Of a stretch of 64,000 nt of DNA, positions 1-9,071 are shown one piece after another. The translations under genes were made by a program, and so were the position numbers. The stretch lies in NCBI GenBank assembly GCA_018654745.1, contig JABILA010000120.1:62001-126000 (forward strand), given 5' to 3'. The DNA comes from Alphaproteobacteria bacterium. Lineage in GTDB: Bacteria; Pseudomonadota; Alphaproteobacteria; UBA2966. Under the pieces are notes generated by a model. That model had not been told where the DNA came from. It saw nothing but the letters and a program-made list of their open reading frames with translations, and searched no databases. The first letter of the stretch is position 1. Every line of letters begins with the position of its first letter.

Positions 1-317
1 GGCTCAACTTCCGTAACCCTCTGGCCAAATTCTCCCTTGATTACGCTGGGAGAAAACCCGGACTGATCGGGTGCCGGAGGAGGGGGTGGGGCGGAGCCAA
101 CCGTTTCAGGGAGCTTCAGGACTTCAAGTGCCCGGGCGCGGTGTGGCAATCGACGAATAAAACCACGTTCTTCCAAACCCGTAATCAACCGGTGAATGCC
201 GGATTTTGATCTCAATCCCAGCGCATCCTTCATTTCATCGAAAGAAGGAGAAACACCGTTTTGACGGAGATGATCGTGAATAAACAAAAGAAGTTCGTGT
301 TGTTTTCTCGTCAGCAT
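1..317 (-). CDS. lexA: LexA SOS repressor, N-terminal part (cut by window edge)
   Basis: Transcriptional repressor of the SOS response, cleaved with the help of RecA filaments after DNA damage. About 105 codons are visible. The N-terminus ([10 protein letters not shown], then a GVSPSFDEM segment and [11 protein letters not shown]) is the winged helix-turn-helix of alphaproteobacterial LexA. It is followed by a proline-rich linker. The catalytic Ser/Lys protease domain lies outside the window. The start ATG at 317 has a G-rich Shine-Dalgarno sequence just upstream. In many alphaproteobacteria lexA directly follows moeA; here a TetR/DUF2852 pair lies between them. Autoregulation is supported by the SOS box at 471-485. 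Confidence 0.93.
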   Translation of the reverse strand, partial: MLTRKQHELLLFIHDHLRQNGVSPSFDEMKDALGLRSKSGIHRLITGLEERGFIRRLPHRARALEVLKLPETVGSAPPPPPAPDQSGFSPSVIKGEFGQRVTEVE

Positions 318-470
318 AGCCCCTCGCCATCCAGAAAAAGCAGTTAATTACCAGAGGTGCCCGACAAATCAGGAGCTTCCTCATCAGTACTATTCGATCC
401 TTACAATGGTCTGGTTCTGCGAGTTTTCCCCAGATATTATGAAGAGGAACAAAACCAAAACATTATCTAT

Positions 471-485
471 GTTCTACTTTGGTTC
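471..485 (-). promoter_or_regulatory. LexA operator (SOS box GTTC-N7-GTTC)
   Basis: A perfect direct repeat GTTC-N7-GTTC, the LexA box known from alphaproteobacteria, lies in the gap upstream of lexA. Read on the minus strand it is GAAC-N7-GAAC, and its distal half overlaps the putative lexA -10 hexamer, so LexA binding would block its own promoter. A second, one-mismatch copy (GAAC-N7-AAAC) lies at 447-461. Confidence 0.75.
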
Positions 486-499
486 TCATTGGTGGTCAA
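471..499 (-). promoter_or_regulatory. Putative lexA promoter
   Basis: On the minus strand a -35 TTGACC (494-499) is followed, after 17 nt, by a -10-like TAGAAC (471-476) that sits inside the SOS box. Spacing is ideal; the -10 matches 4 of 6 consensus bases. The transcript leader to the lexA ATG at 317 would be about 150 nt. Confidence 0.5.
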
Positions 500-579
500 G
501 CAGAAACTAGCGGGCCGATTGAATTTGTCATTCCATGATCTGTTTACGTCTGTCCCCTAATAATGTTACTACCCTTCAC

Positions 580-1215
580 ATGGGCAAATCCGGAAAAGAC
601 AGTGAAAAGCGGGGGTATCATCACGGCAACCTGGCGGAGGCCTTGGTGCAGGCTGCCCTGGATCTGATTGCCAAGGTGGGTCCAGCCGGCTTTAGTTTTG
701 CCGAGGTTACGCGCGCTGTCGGGGTCAGTCCGGCGGCTCCTTATCGTCACTTCAAGGACCGTGAAGCCCTGATGGCAGCCATTGCCAGCCGCGGGTTTGA
801 CAAATTTTCGGACGCTCTGACCGCTGCCTGGAATGACGGTAAACCAGATGCCCTTGCGGCGTTCAAGAATGTGGGTCAAGCCTATCTGGCCTTCGCTCGC
901 AAGGAGCCAGCCTATTTTGCGGCCATGTTTGAGGCTCGGGTCTCGCCCGGCAGTACGAAGGAACTAACCCAGGCGACAGAGCGTGCTTTCGCGGTTCTTC
1001 GCCGGGCATGCGATGCCTTGATCCTGACATTGCCTGAGAACAAACGTCCGCCATCCTTGATGATGGCCCTGCATGTCTGGACTATGTCGCACGGCATCGC
1101 GTCTTTATTTGGACGGGGAGATGCGGCGCGTCGGCACATTCCTATGACCCCGGAAGCGTTACTGGAAGCCAATATTCTGATCTATCTGGATGGTCTTGGT
1201 TTGAGTGGCGCTTAG
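580..1215 (+). CDS. TetR/AcrR family regulator with WHG-type C-terminal domain
   Basis: A 211-residue transcriptional repressor. The N-terminal helix-turn-helix (FAEVTRAVGVSPAAPYRHFKD, about residues 40-60) is typical of TetR/AcrR proteins. The C-terminal ligand domain contains HVWTMSHGIASLF, matching the Trp-His-Gly motif of the WHG subfamily. I chose ATG 580 because the protein then begins MGKSGKDSEKRGYHHGN like family members; an upstream in-frame ATG at 535 would add 15 unsupported residues. The next gene encodes a DUF2852 membrane protein and carries a perfect palindrome over its promoter (1287-1305), the likely operator of this repressor. The ligand is unknown. Confidence 0.9.
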   Translation: MGKSGKDSEKRGYHHGNLAEALVQAALDLIAKVGPAGFSFAEVTRAVGVSPAAPYRHFKDREALMAAIASRGFDKFSDALTAAWNDGKPDALAAFKNVGQAYLAFARKEPAYFAAMFEARVSPGSTKELTQATERAFAVLRRACDALILTLPENKRPPSLMMALHVWTMSHGIASLFGRGDAARRHIPMTPEALLEANILIYLDGLGLSGA

Positions 1216-1282
1216 CCAAAATTCTGCAGCAGCGTATTTTTTTAAATTTATCCCTTGATGCCAGGGTTATCGTCCCTATTTC

Positions 1283-1288
1283 TATAAT
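1283..1288 (+). promoter_or_regulatory. -10 element of the DUF2852 gene
   Basis: A consensus TATAAT lies 26 nt upstream of the ATG at 1315. No -35 hexamer with 16-18 nt spacing is clear; TTGATG at 1255-1260 is 22 nt away. The element overlaps the palindrome at 1287-1305 by two bases. Confidence 0.45.
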
Positions 1289-1305
1289 GTAAATAACATT
1301 TACAT
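1287..1305 (+). promoter_or_regulatory. Palindromic operator ATGTAAAT-AAC-ATTTACAT
   Basis: Perfect 8-bp arms with a 3-bp spacer lie directly downstream of TATAAT and end one base before the Shine-Dalgarno GAGGA (1306-1310). Size and A/T-rich symmetry fit a TetR-family operator, and the adjacent TetR gene is the obvious candidate repressor. Binding is inferred, not shown. Confidence 0.6.
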
Positions 1306-1314
1306 GAGGATACA

Positions 1315-1707
1315 ATGGACATAGTCAACAAACTGGATGAACACGGAAAAGGAGCCTGGATTGGCGTCATGATCCTGAGTTTCATTCTTTTCTGGCCCGC
1401 GGGATTGGCAATCCTTGCTTACTTATCATGGAGTGGACGAATGAAATGCTGGAAGATGGGACGCCGCAAATGGCGTAACTACGGTGGTCATCACCACCAC
1501 AATCACGCATCAGCAAGCGGTAATTCGGCTTTTAACGATTATCGCGAAGAAACGCTGAAGCGTCTTGAAGAAGAGCAGGTCGAATTCGAAGGTTATCTTG
1601 AGCGCTTGCGACAGGCCAAGGACAAGTCAGAGTTTGATCAGTTCATGGACGAACGCCGCAATGCTCCTCCACCTTCAGATAACCCGGAGCCTTCTGCAAA
1701 CGCATAA
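1315..1707 (+). CDS. DUF2852 family membrane protein
   Basis: A 130-residue protein of the DUF2852 family, common in alphaproteobacteria and without known function. Residues about 15-40 form a hydrophobic membrane segment (VMILSFILFWPAGLAILAYL). A short basic stretch (MKCWKMGRRKWRN), a His-rich patch (HHHHNH) and a predicted coiled coil rich in Glu/Lys/Arg (about 75-120) follow. The start has GAGGA 4 nt upstream. It follows the TetR gene on the same strand but has its own promoter and operator. The His patch could bind metal, but that is speculation. Confidence 0.85.
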   Translation: MDIVNKLDEHGKGAWIGVMILSFILFWPAGLAILAYLSWSGRMKCWKMGRRKWRNYGGHHHHNHASASGNSAFNDYREETLKRLEEEQVEFEGYLERLRQAKDKSEFDQFMDERRNAPPPSDNPEPSANA

Positions 1708-1718
1708 GATTCAGGCTT

Positions 1719-1730
1719 GCCCCCGGGGGC
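1719..1730. terminator. GC palindrome between convergent genes
   Basis: GCCCCCGGGGGC, a perfect 12-bp palindrome, lies in the 24-bp gap between the DUF2852 gene and the convergent moeA. It can fold as a short hairpin (GCCC, CCGG loop, GGGC) but has no real T-run, so any terminator role is weakly supported. Confidence 0.25.
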
Positions 1731-1731
1731 C

Positions 1732-2958
1732 TTAATATCCCAGGGGACCCAGATCGATTATATCGACTGCATCACCAGCCTTGACGGCTGGTGCATGTGG
1801 TTCGCGCAAGATCAGAGCGTCAGCGCGAGCGAGGCGGGACAACATCGAACTATCCTGTTTGCCAAACGGCGTAACAACCAGATTACCTCTAGCATCTTTT
1901 GTTGTCGTGGCCCGCAAATAATCCTGACGCTGATCATTCTGCCCGAGGTCACCTGAAAGGACAGCACTTCGGGTTTCGAGACCGGGGGCGTTGGCACCCA
2001 GCAAGGCAGCGATTGCCGGTTTTAAAAATACGAGGCCACAGACCAGCGCTGATACCGGATTGCCTGGAAGGCCCAGCATAGGCACGTCGCCGAAATGGCC
2101 AAAAATAAGCGGCTTTCCAGGGCGCATGGCAATGCGCCAGAAATCGACTTCCAGGCCTTTTTCGCCCAACACGGATTGAATCAGATCATGGTCCCCAACC
2201 GAGGCACCGCCTATGGTCACCAGCAAATCAGCACCCCTGGCTCCGGCGGCCATGGCCATCAGGCCATCTGCATCGTCAGGCGCAATGCCGAGGTCGATGG
2301 CTTCACCACCTGAAGCATTGATCAGGGCACATAGTCCAACATTGTTCGAAGAGACGATTTGGTTTGGTCCGATGGCTTCCCCTGGCATAACCAGTTCATC
2401 GCCATTGGCCAGAACTGCAACGCGCGGTTTGCGACGCACCCGTAACCACGGCACGTTCATGGCTGCACACAAGGCGATATCACGCGCAGTTAATGTTCTA
2501 CCTGCCTCCAGCCCCACATCACCGGCAGAAAAATCAAGACCGGCCGGGCGAATGAAACGCCCCTCAGTAACGGCTTCCAAAACTGTGACCTGATCCTGGT
2601 TCCGTTCTGTATCTTCCTGGATGACGATCGCTGTGGCACCTGTCGGCACGGGGCCACCTGTAAAAATACGCACAGCCTGGCCTTCGCCGATATCGCCTTC
2701 AAAAGCGCCACCTGCTGGTGCTTCGCCAATGACTGTAAGTGTTGCCGGAACTGCAGCAACATCCCGGGCCCGAACGGCATAACCATCCATGGCAGATACA
2801 GCGACTGGCGGCTGGGTAACACGCGCGAGGATGTCTTTAGCCAATACCCGGCCGCGGGCTTGTGCAAGTGAAACACTTTCGATACTGACCGTCGACATGG
2901 CGTCAAGAATGCGGGCTCGCGCATCGGCGACAGGCATGAGGGAAGGGGCTTCAGACAT
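1732..2958 (-). CDS. moeA: Molybdopterin molybdenumtransferase MoeA
   Basis: Inserts molybdate into adenylylated molybdopterin in molybdenum cofactor synthesis. The 408-residue length is normal. Visible landmarks are the N-terminal VSAMDGYAVRA segment, the GGPVPTGA loop, the MoCF-binding GGASVGDHD motif (about residue 252) and GLPGNPVSALV (about 295-305). It starts directly after the moaC stop codon, with no gap, so the two are very likely co-transcribed and translationally coupled. The trpC-moaC-moeA order is standard for alphaproteobacteria. Confidence 0.96.
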   Translation of the reverse strand: MSEAPSLMPVADARARILDAMSTVSIESVSLAQARGRVLAKDILARVTQPPVAVSAMDGYAVRARDVAAVPATLTVIGEAPAGGAFEGDIGEGQAVRIFTGGPVPTGATAIVIQEDTERNQDQVTVLEAVTEGRFIRPAGLDFSAGDVGLEAGRTLTARDIALCAAMNVPWLRVRRKPRVAVLANGDELVMPGEAIGPNQIVSSNNVGLCALINASGGEAIDLGIAPDDADGLMAMAAGARGADLLVTIGGASVGDHDLIQSVLGEKGLEVDFWRIAMRPGKPLIFGHFGDVPMLGLPGNPVSALVCGLVFLKPAIAALLGANAPGLETRSAVLSGDLGQNDQRQDYLRATTTKDARGNLVVTPFGKQDSSMLSRLARADALILREPHAPAVKAGDAVDIIDLGPLGY

Positions 2959-3453
2959 CTATGATTGATCCTTGCTGGCTTTGGCATTCCATTCACCGGA
3001 CTTGCCGCCGGACTTGTGTATAAGGCGAACATCGCCAACGATCATGCCGCGGTCGACTGCTTTGCACATATCGTAAACTGTCAAAGCGGCAACAGAGGCC
3101 GCTGTCAGGGCTTCCATTTCGACGCCGGTTCGGCCTTTCAACTTGCAGGTCGCTTCAATGTCGACAGCATGGCGTTCGACATCACATGTCAGTTCAACCG
3201 ACACATTGCTCAAGGCCAACGGGTGGCACAGCGGGATCAAATCTGACGTGCGTTTCGCCGCCATGATCCCGGCCAGGCGCGCAACGCCCAGCACATCGCC
3301 CTTGCCAATGCCGCCGTCCGTGATCAGCGCCAGGGTTTCCGGCAACATTGTTATGGTGGCTCCGGCGACCGCTATACGGCTGGTCTGTTCCTTGTCGGAG
3401 ACATCGACCATATGGGCCTGGCCCTTGTCGTCAAAATGTGTGAACCCGCTCAT
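2959..3453 (-). CDS. moaC: Cyclic pyranopterin monophosphate synthase MoaC
   Basis: Second half of the GTP to cPMP conversion, the first committed step of molybdenum cofactor synthesis (partner MoaA is not in the window). The 164-residue protein has the family landmarks IPLCHPLAL (about residues 72-80) and [20 protein letters not shown] with the conserved Glu-Met-Glu and the Lys-Ala-Val-Asp-Arg segment (KAVDRGM) near the active site. It lies 21 nt after trpC and abuts moeA. Confidence 0.96.
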   Translation of the reverse strand: MSGFTHFDDKGQAHMVDVSDKEQTSRIAVAGATITMLPETLALITDGGIGKGDVLGVARLAGIMAAKRTSDLIPLCHPLALSNVSVELTCDVERHAVDIEATCKLKGRTGVEMEALTAASVAALTVYDMCKAVDRGMIVGDVRLIHKSGGKSGEWNAKASKDQS

Positions 3454-3474
3454 GATCCCGTTCTTTCCGAAACT

Positions 3475-4278
3475 CTATCGTTGCTCTTTGGTAAGCAGCG
3501 TACGTGTAGCATCTTCAACATTATCCTGGCGCATCAGGGATTCGCCGATCAGAAAACAATTGGCGCCTGCTTCGCTCATGCGCGCAAGGTCTGCTGGCGA
3601 ACCCAGACCACTTTCAGCAATTGCCAGGGTGCCGACCGGCATTTTCGGCACCAGTTGTTCCGACATGGCGATGTCAACTTCCATGGTTTTTAAATTGCGG
3701 TTGTTGACGCCGATCAAGCTGCTATTTAAATGTGTGTTTGCTCGCTCCAGCTCTTCGCCATTGTGAACTTCGATCAGGGCATCCATGCCAAGACTATGGG
3801 CGATACGCTCCAGCTCTTTTGCTTCAGCATCTTCCAGAGCCGCCATGATAATCAAAATGCAATCAGCCCCCAACGAACGGGCTTCAAATATCTGATAGGG
3901 GTCGACCATAAAGTCTTTACGCAAAACAGGCAGGCTAACCACCGCGCGACTGGCAACCAGGAAGTCATCGCTGCCCTGAAAATAGGGCACATCAGTGAGG
4001 ATCGAAAGGCATGACGCACCACCAGCTTCATACGCACCCGCAAGTGCGGGAGGGTCAAAATCAGGGCGGATCAAACCTTTCGACGGTGATGCCTTTTTGA
4101 TTTCAGCGATCAGACCATAGCGGCCAGAATCAACCGACGCCTGCAAAGCCGCGCGAAATGGGCGTACCGGTGGTGCAAGGGAAATAGCAGCTTCTATCTT
4201 GTCGAGTGGACGTTGATCCAGACATGCCGCGACATGAAGGCGTTTGTCGTCACATATCTTTGTCAGGACATCGCTCAC
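3475..4278 (-). CDS. trpC: Indole-3-glycerol phosphate synthase
   Basis: Closes the indole ring by decarboxylating CdRP, the fourth step of tryptophan synthesis. The 267-residue protein is a TIM barrel with [10 protein letters not shown] (catalytic Lys, about residues 59-68), [16 protein letters not shown] (about 117-132), IGVNNRNL and IAESGL near the phosphate site. Its ATG overlaps the trpD stop as ATGA, the usual sign of translational coupling. Confidence 0.97.
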   Translation of the reverse strand: MSDVLTKICDDKRLHVAACLDQRPLDKIEAAISLAPPVRPFRAALQASVDSGRYGLIAEIKKASPSKGLIRPDFDPPALAGAYEAGGASCLSILTDVPYFQGSDDFLVASRAVVSLPVLRKDFMVDPYQIFEARSLGADCILIIMAALEDAEAKELERIAHSLGMDALIEVHNGEELERANTHLNSSLIGVNNRNLKTMEVDIAMSEQLVPKMPVGTLAIAESGLGSPADLARMSEAGANCFLIGESLMRQDNVEDATRTLLTKEQR

Positions 4279-5345
4279 GCCGCGTCGTCTCCGTCTTCTT
4301 CCTCTTCGGGATCAGGCAGGACTTCGTGGGAAATCTCAATCAGTTTTTCCAGGACCTTGCGGGCAGCTCCGCTGTCGATCGATTTCGCGGCCAGTTCGGC
4401 ACCTTTTTTGAGGTCATCTGTGACACCGGCTGTGATCAGTGCTGCAGCTGAATTCAAGATGACGATATTGCGGTAGGCGCTTTCGTGACCATCAAGCAAG
4501 GCGTTTAACGCGAGGGCATTGGTTTCCGCATCTCCGCCCAGCAGGTCTTCCAGTTTCGCCACAGGCAGACCGGCATCTTCCGGCGAAACTTCAAAGGTCG
4601 TGATCTTGCCGCCTTTGAGTTCGGCAACATATGTTGGTCCGGTTGTTGTCATCTCGTCCAGGCCATCCGAGCCGTGAACGACCCAGACATGCTCTGATCC
4701 CAATTGCCGCAAGACTTCGGCCATGGGTTCTACCCATTCTTTGGAGAAAACGCCAACAAGCTGGCGTTTGACACCCGCTGGATTGGACATAGGACCCAAC
4801 AGATTGAAGATCGTACGTGTGGCAAGTTCAACCCGGGCACCGCCGACGTGGCGCATGGCGCCATGGTGGCGTGGTGCCAGCATGAAACACATACCGGCTT
4901 CCGCCAGGGCTTTTTCGACCAGAACCATATCATATTCAAGATTCACACCCAGTGCCGTCAGCACATCTGCGGTTCCGGATTTGGATGACACAGCCTTGTT
5001 GCCGTGCTTGGCGACCGGCACACCGGCACCTGCCACCACAAAACTGGAGGCTGTGGAGATGTTATAAGTGCCAACGCTGTCTCCACCGGTACCAACAACG
5101 TCAATGGCATTGTCTGGCGCGTTAATGCGCACCATCTTGCTGCGCATGGTCATGATGCCGCCGGTAATTTCGTCGACAGTTTCCCCGCGCACACGCAATG
5201 CCATCAAAAAGCCGCCCATCTGAGCCGGGGTGGCATCGCCTGACATCATGATGTCAAAGGCCAGTTGCGACTGTTCCACGCTCAGGGTTTTGCCCAACGC
5301 CAGTTCGGCAATCAGGGGCTTGAGGTTGGAAGGCTTGTCAGTCAT
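4275..5345 (-). CDS. trpD: Anthranilate phosphoribosyltransferase
   Basis: Transfers phosphoribose from PRPP to anthranilate, the second step of tryptophan synthesis. Landmarks are [16 protein letters not shown] (PRPP loop), [16 protein letters not shown] and [14 protein letters not shown] chose the ATG at 5345 because it overlaps the trpG stop as ATGA; an ATG two codons upstream (5351) is possible. The C-terminus ends in an acidic tail ([11 protein letters not shown]) beyond the usual fold. It overlaps trpC by 4 nt. Confidence 0.95.
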   Translation of the reverse strand: MTDKPSNLKPLIAELALGKTLSVEQSQLAFDIMMSGDATPAQMGGFLMALRVRGETVDEITGGIMTMRSKMVRINAPDNAIDVVGTGGDSVGTYNISTASSFVVAGAGVPVAKHGNKAVSSKSGTADVLTALGVNLEYDMVLVEKALAEAGMCFMLAPRHHGAMRHVGGARVELATRTIFNLLGPMSNPAGVKRQLVGVFSKEWVEPMAEVLRQLGSEHVWVVHGSDGLDEMTTTGPTYVAELKGGKITTFEVSPEDAGLPVAKLEDLLGGDAETNALALNALLDGHESAYRNIVILNSAAALITAGVTDDLKKGAELAAKSIDSGAARKVLEKLIEISHEVLPDPEEEEDGDDAA

Positions 5346-5965
5346 GCCCATTTCCTTAGATCAACATCCAGTGGAGTTACTTCTTTGAGGTTTTTGATGC
5401 CTGCACCGCGCAAAAAGTTTGCGATCAAGGCGTGCCCATGTTCTGACGCAATGCTTTCGGGATGAAATTGCACTCCATGAACTTCGTGTTCACGATGGGA
5501 CAGCCCCATAATAATGCCGTCTTCGCTTGTAGCTGTAATGTCCAGGCAGTCGGGCAGAGAGCCTTTTTCGATCATCAATGAGTGGTAGCGGGTCACCTGA
5601 AATCCGTCTGGCAAATTGCTGAAAATGCCTTCGTTCTGATGACTGATATGACTGACTTTTCCGTGCATCATTTTTGGAGCCCGGACAACACGCCCACCAA
5701 ATGCCTGGCCAATGGTTTGGTGCCCCAGACAAACACCCAACAGAGGGACTTTTCCTGCCGCAGCCGCCACAAGATCAAGACTAATTCCCGCCTGGTCCGG
5801 ATCACAAGGGCCTGGTGACAGTACAATAGCTTCGGGTTCTGCCGCTATGACGTCATCGACGGAAATCTTATCGTTGCGATGCACAATCACCTCGACACCC
5901 AGTTCCCCGATATAGTGAACCAGGTTGTAGGCAAAGCTATCGTAATTATCAATAAGTATTATCAT
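5342..5965 (-). CDS. trpG: Anthranilate synthase component II (glutamine amidotransferase)
   Basis: Class I glutaminase that supplies ammonia to TrpE, and often to PabB as well. The 207-residue protein has the oxyanion segment SPGPCDP (about residues 50-56), the nucleophile in LGVCLGHQ (Cys79) and the His-Glu pair in VQFHPES. It heads the trpGDC-moaC-moeA run and must have its own promoter in the 5966-6108 region, because trpE is about 6 kb away beyond the copper genes. No leader peptide or attenuator was recognised upstream. Confidence 0.95.
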   Translation of the reverse strand: MIILIDNYDSFAYNLVHYIGELGVEVIVHRNDKISVDDVIAAEPEAIVLSPGPCDPDQAGISLDLVAAAAGKVPLLGVCLGHQTIGQAFGGRVVRAPKMMHGKVSHISHQNEGIFSNLPDGFQVTRYHSLMIEKGSLPDCLDITATSEDGIIMGLSHREHEVHGVQFHPESIASEHGHALIANFLRGAGIKNLKEVTPLDVDLRKWA

Positions 5966-6108
5966 TCAATGCGTTACACTGTTTTTCGAAGGTGAAATAT
6001 AAATTATTTCGCGCTTTGACAGGGTCCGTTGCGTGCAGAAAACAGGCACAGCCCCTCAAGGTCAAGCCCTGGTTGGGATTCCGCATGATCTGACCTGACA
6101 TTAAAACC

Positions 6109-6139
6109 TTGACGTTACAGTAACTGGAAACCTTATATA
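6109..6139 (+). promoter_or_regulatory. CueR/HmrR-type copper-responsive promoter of copA
   Basis: A -35 TTGACG (6109-6114) and a -10 TATATA (6134-6139) are separated by 19 nt, the over-long spacer typical of MerR-family promoters. The spacer holds a dyad TTACAGT-A-ACTGGAA (6115-6129) with six of seven pairs matching, resembling known CueR operators. CueR encoded at 8636-9064 is the expected regulator. Transcription would begin near 6146, downstream of the ATG at 6141. Confidence 0.75.
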
Positions 6140-6185
6140 GATGAATGCAAAGGCGTTTCTGCCTGTTTTTCGTTCGGACAAAACC

Positions 6186-8639
6186 ATGAATATAACGGTA
6201 AAGAATTCTGAGACAGCTGAGAAAATATCCGTGACGGCTTCGATCATTTTGCCCGTACGCGGCATGACCTGCGCCTCATGTTCAGCTCGACTTGAAAAAG
6301 CCTTTGGCAAAGCTGAGGGCGTTCAAGAAGCGGTCGTAAATCTGGCGGCAGAACAGGCTGAGATTTCCTATGATCCGGTTACCACGTCGCCCGTTGATCT
6401 GGGTGGTGTTATTACGCGTGCCGGTTTCACTGTACCGGAGGAATTGCAGGAACTTCATATTACGGGAATGACCTGCGCCAGTTGTGCCGGAAGGGTAGAA
6501 AAAGCTCTGAATGCATTGCCCGGCGTATCTGAAGTTCTGGTCAATCTTGCCAATGATACCGCATCTGTGAAAGCCAGTTCAGGCGTTGTGACCCCAGCTG
6601 AACTTATCTCAGCTGTTGAACGCGCTGGTTATGGAGCGACACCCAAAACATCCGATGAAGAACGTGAAGCTGCCCTTCGTCAGGAATCAGAAGACAAATT
6701 GCGCGCAGAAAAGTGGGCAGTTGTGGGTGCGGCACTGTTAAGTCTGCCTTTGGTCGGCCAGATGGTCCTGATGATCGCCGGTTTTGGCTGGCATTTACCG
6801 GCCTGGGGAGAACTTGTGCTGGCAGCACCAGTACAATTCTGGTTTGGGCGTCGTTTTTACGGTGCGGCCTGGCGTGCGGTAAAAGCCGGATCCGGCAACA
6901 TGGACCTACTGGTTGTGATAGGAACCTCAGCGGCGTTTTTCTTCAGCATTTACCAAATGACCGTAAACGGGCCGTTGTATTTTGAAGCTGCTGCCGTTGT
7001 CATAACACTTGTCCTGTTGGGCAAGTGGCTGGAAAGCCGGGCCAAGCGCAGTACCACAGACGCCATACGCTCTCTGATGCAATTGCGGCCCGATACTGCA
7101 CGGGTTCTGCGTGACGGACAGGAAAGCGAAGTTCCTCTGGCAGCAGTGTCAGTTGGCGATATTGTTATCGTCAAGCCGGGGGAGCGTTTGCCGGTCGACG
7201 GCCTGGTCACAGAAGGTAGCAGTGCTGTAGACGAATCACTTTTAACTGGTGAGAGCCTGCCCGTCAGCAAGCAGGTTGGGGGAAAAGTCATTGGTGGTGC
7301 AATTAACGGCACTGGCCGGTTACTGGTGCAGGCCACTGCGATTGGTGCCGCGGCAACTCTCGCCCGGATTATCAAGATGGTTGAAGGCGCGCAAGCCAGC
7401 AAGGCACCGGTCCAGAAACTGGTGGATCGGGTCAGTGAAATATTTGTACCAGCTGTTTTGGTGATTGCAGTTGGTACGTTTGCTGGCTGGCTGTTGCTGG
7501 GGGGAAGCCTGAGTGAGGCACTGATCGCGGCGGTATCTGTTCTTGTGATCGCCTGTCCTTGCGCCCTTGGTCTGGCAACACCTACTGCAATTATGGTGGG
7601 GACGGGCGCTGCAGCTCGTTCTGGCATTCTAATTAAAGATGCATTGGCGCTGGAGACCGCGCACAAAGTGACGGCATTGGTGCTGGATAAAACCGGAACC
7701 CTGACCGAAGGGCATCCGGTGGTCACAGAAATCGCAGGTGATGATCGAAATCAGATCTTGCGACTTGCCGGTGCCGCCCAAAGTGGCAGCGAGCATCCAC
7801 TGGCAAAAGCGGTACTGGATGCTGCCGAAGAGGCTGGTCTGGATTTGCCAGCTGTGAAAAATTTCCAGAGCATTACCGGTCAAGGGCTAACAGCCACTGT
7901 TGACGGTCATGACCTGGCTCTGGGCAACCGCAGCTTGCTGACAAGCCTGAATATCCATCTTGAAGATTTTGAAGCGCAGGCGGTCGCACTTGAAACCGAA
8001 GGGCAAACGGTGATGTGGCTGTCTGTTGAGGGTAAAGTCGTCGGCCTGATTGCCGCTTCTGATCCGGTGAAAGCATCGGCGCAGGAAGCAGTTGCCAGGC
8101 TGAGGGGCGCTGGTATTCACACCTTGATGCTTACAGGTGACAACGCTCGTACGGCGGATGTCGTTGGCAAAGCCGTAACTGTTGATCAGGTCATAGCCGA
8201 AGTCATGCCGGATGAAAAAGCCGCTGAAGTAGTGCGATTACAGGCAGCAGGACATATCGTTGCCATGGTTGGTGACGGTATCAACGATGCGCCTGCTCTG
8301 GCGGCCGCAGACATCGGTTTTGCCATGGGAACGGGCACTGATGTTGCCATGCAAACTGCCGGTGTGACGTTGATGCGCGGTGATCCCCTGTTATTACCAG
8401 CCGCAATAGACGTCAGTCATGCCACCTGGTCCAAGATCAGACAGAACCTTTTCTGGGCATTTGTTTACAATTTAGTAGGGATACCTCTGGCAGCATCAGG
8501 TTTGCTCAGTCCGATGATCGCGGGGGCGGCCATGGCGTTTTCGAGTTTCAGTGTTGTATCTAACTCTTTGCTTTTGCGCCGCTGGCGCGCTGGCAGATTA
8601 ACGACGGCCAGTGGGCAAGCAAAAGGAGAAGTTAAATGA
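6186..8639 (+). CDS. copA: Cu(I)-exporting P1B-type ATPase
   Basis: Inner-membrane ATPase that pumps cuprous ions out of the cytoplasm. In the 817-residue form there are two N-terminal metal-binding domains (GMTCASC at 26-32 and 94-100), eight expected membrane helices, TGES in the actuator domain, the transport motif CPC (457-459), the phosphorylation motif DKTGT (Asp501), SEHPL in the nucleotide domain, [10 protein letters not shown], and C-terminal [10 protein letters not shown] and [12 protein letters not shown] typical of Cu(I) pumps. The reading frame opens at 6141, but the MerR-type promoter ends at 6139, so that ATG would not be transcribed; ATG 6186 is the likely start. It overlaps cueR by 4 nt and heads the copper operon. 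Confidence 0.95.
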   Translation: MNITVKNSETAEKISVTASIILPVRGMTCASCSARLEKAFGKAEGVQEAVVNLAAEQAEISYDPVTTSPVDLGGVITRAGFTVPEELQELHITGMTCASCAGRVEKALNALPGVSEVLVNLANDTASVKASSGVVTPAELISAVERAGYGATPKTSDEEREAALRQESEDKLRAEKWAVVGAALLSLPLVGQMVLMIAGFGWHLPAWGELVLAAPVQFWFGRRFYGAAWRAVKAGSGNMDLLVVIGTSAAFFFSIYQMTVNGPLYFEAAAVVITLVLLGKWLESRAKRSTTDAIRSLMQLRPDTARVLRDGQESEVPLAAVSVGDIVIVKPGERLPVDGLVTEGSSAVDESLLTGESLPVSKQVGGKVIGGAINGTGRLLVQATAIGAAATLARIIKMVEGAQASKAPVQKLVDRVSEIFVPAVLVIAVGTFAGWLLLGGSLSEALIAAVSVLVIACPCALGLATPTAIMVGTGAAARSGILIKDALALETAHKVTALVLDKTGTLTEGHPVVTEIAGDDRNQILRLAGAAQSGSEHPLAKAVLDAAEEAGLDLPAVKNFQSITGQGLTATVDGHDLALGNRSLLTSLNIHLEDFEAQAVALETEGQTVMWLSVEGKVVGLIAASDPVKASAQEAVARLRGAGIHTLMLTGDNARTADVVGKAVTVDQVIAEVMPDEKAAEVVRLQAAGHIVAMVGDGINDAPALAAADIGFAMGTGTDVAMQTAGVTLMRGDPLLLPAAIDVSHATWSKIRQNLFWAFVYNLVGIPLAASGLLSPMIAGAAMAFSSFSVVSNSLLLRRWRAGRLTTASGQAKGEVK

Positions 8640-9064
8640 TGAATATTGGAGAGGCCGCCAGCCTGTCTGGCGTTGCGCCCAAGAACATTCGCTACTATGA
8701 AAGTATCGGCTTGATTGGTCCGGCCAAACGTGCGGCAAACGGCTATCGGGCCTACGATGAAACGGATGTGCGATTACTGGGGTTTGTGAACCGTGCTCGC
8801 AGCCTCGGCTTTTCTGTAAAAGAGGTTTCCGGGTTGCTGTCACTTTATCAGGATCGTGCTCGTGCCAGTTCTGATGTGAAAAAACTGGCTCTTGAACATA
8901 TTGAGGATATTGATCGCAAAGTGGAAGAACTGCAAAGCATGCGTCGGACATTGAAAGACCTGACGGACCGCTGTCATGGTGATGACCGACCGGATTGTCC
9001 TATTCTTGACGACTTGTCCGCCGGGGTAACTGGCGCACGACAAACCATCCAGGCTGCGGAATAG
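8636..9064 (+). CDS. cueR: MerR-family Cu(I)-responsive activator CueR
   Basis: Activates copper-efflux promoters by untwisting over-long spacers when Cu(I) binds. A MerR winged helix-turn-helix ([12 protein letters not shown], then [11 protein letters not shown]) is followed by a dimerisation helix and a C-terminal Cys-x7-Cys loop (CHGDDRPDC). Counted from the second ATG (8639) these are Cys112 and Cys120, the same positions as in E. coli CueR. Tandem ATGs at 8636 and 8639 both follow AGGAG; the first overlaps the copA stop. It lies inside the operon it controls. Confidence 0.93.
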   Translation: MMNIGEAASLSGVAPKNIRYYESIGLIGPAKRAANGYRAYDETDVRLLGFVNRARSLGFSVKEVSGLLSLYQDRARASSDVKKLALEHIEDIDRKVEELQSMRRTLKDLTDRCHGDDRPDCPILDDLSAGVTGARQTIQAAE

Positions 9065-9071
9065 ACGATTC

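Noticed and set aside
5966-6108. Trp leader peptide/attenuator upstream of trpG
   Set aside because: No short frame with tandem Trp codons and no terminator/antiterminator pair was seen.
6950-7726. 258-codon minus-strand frame
   Set aside because: Lies entirely antisense to the conserved catalytic core of copA and has no family features; a shadow of high-GC codons.
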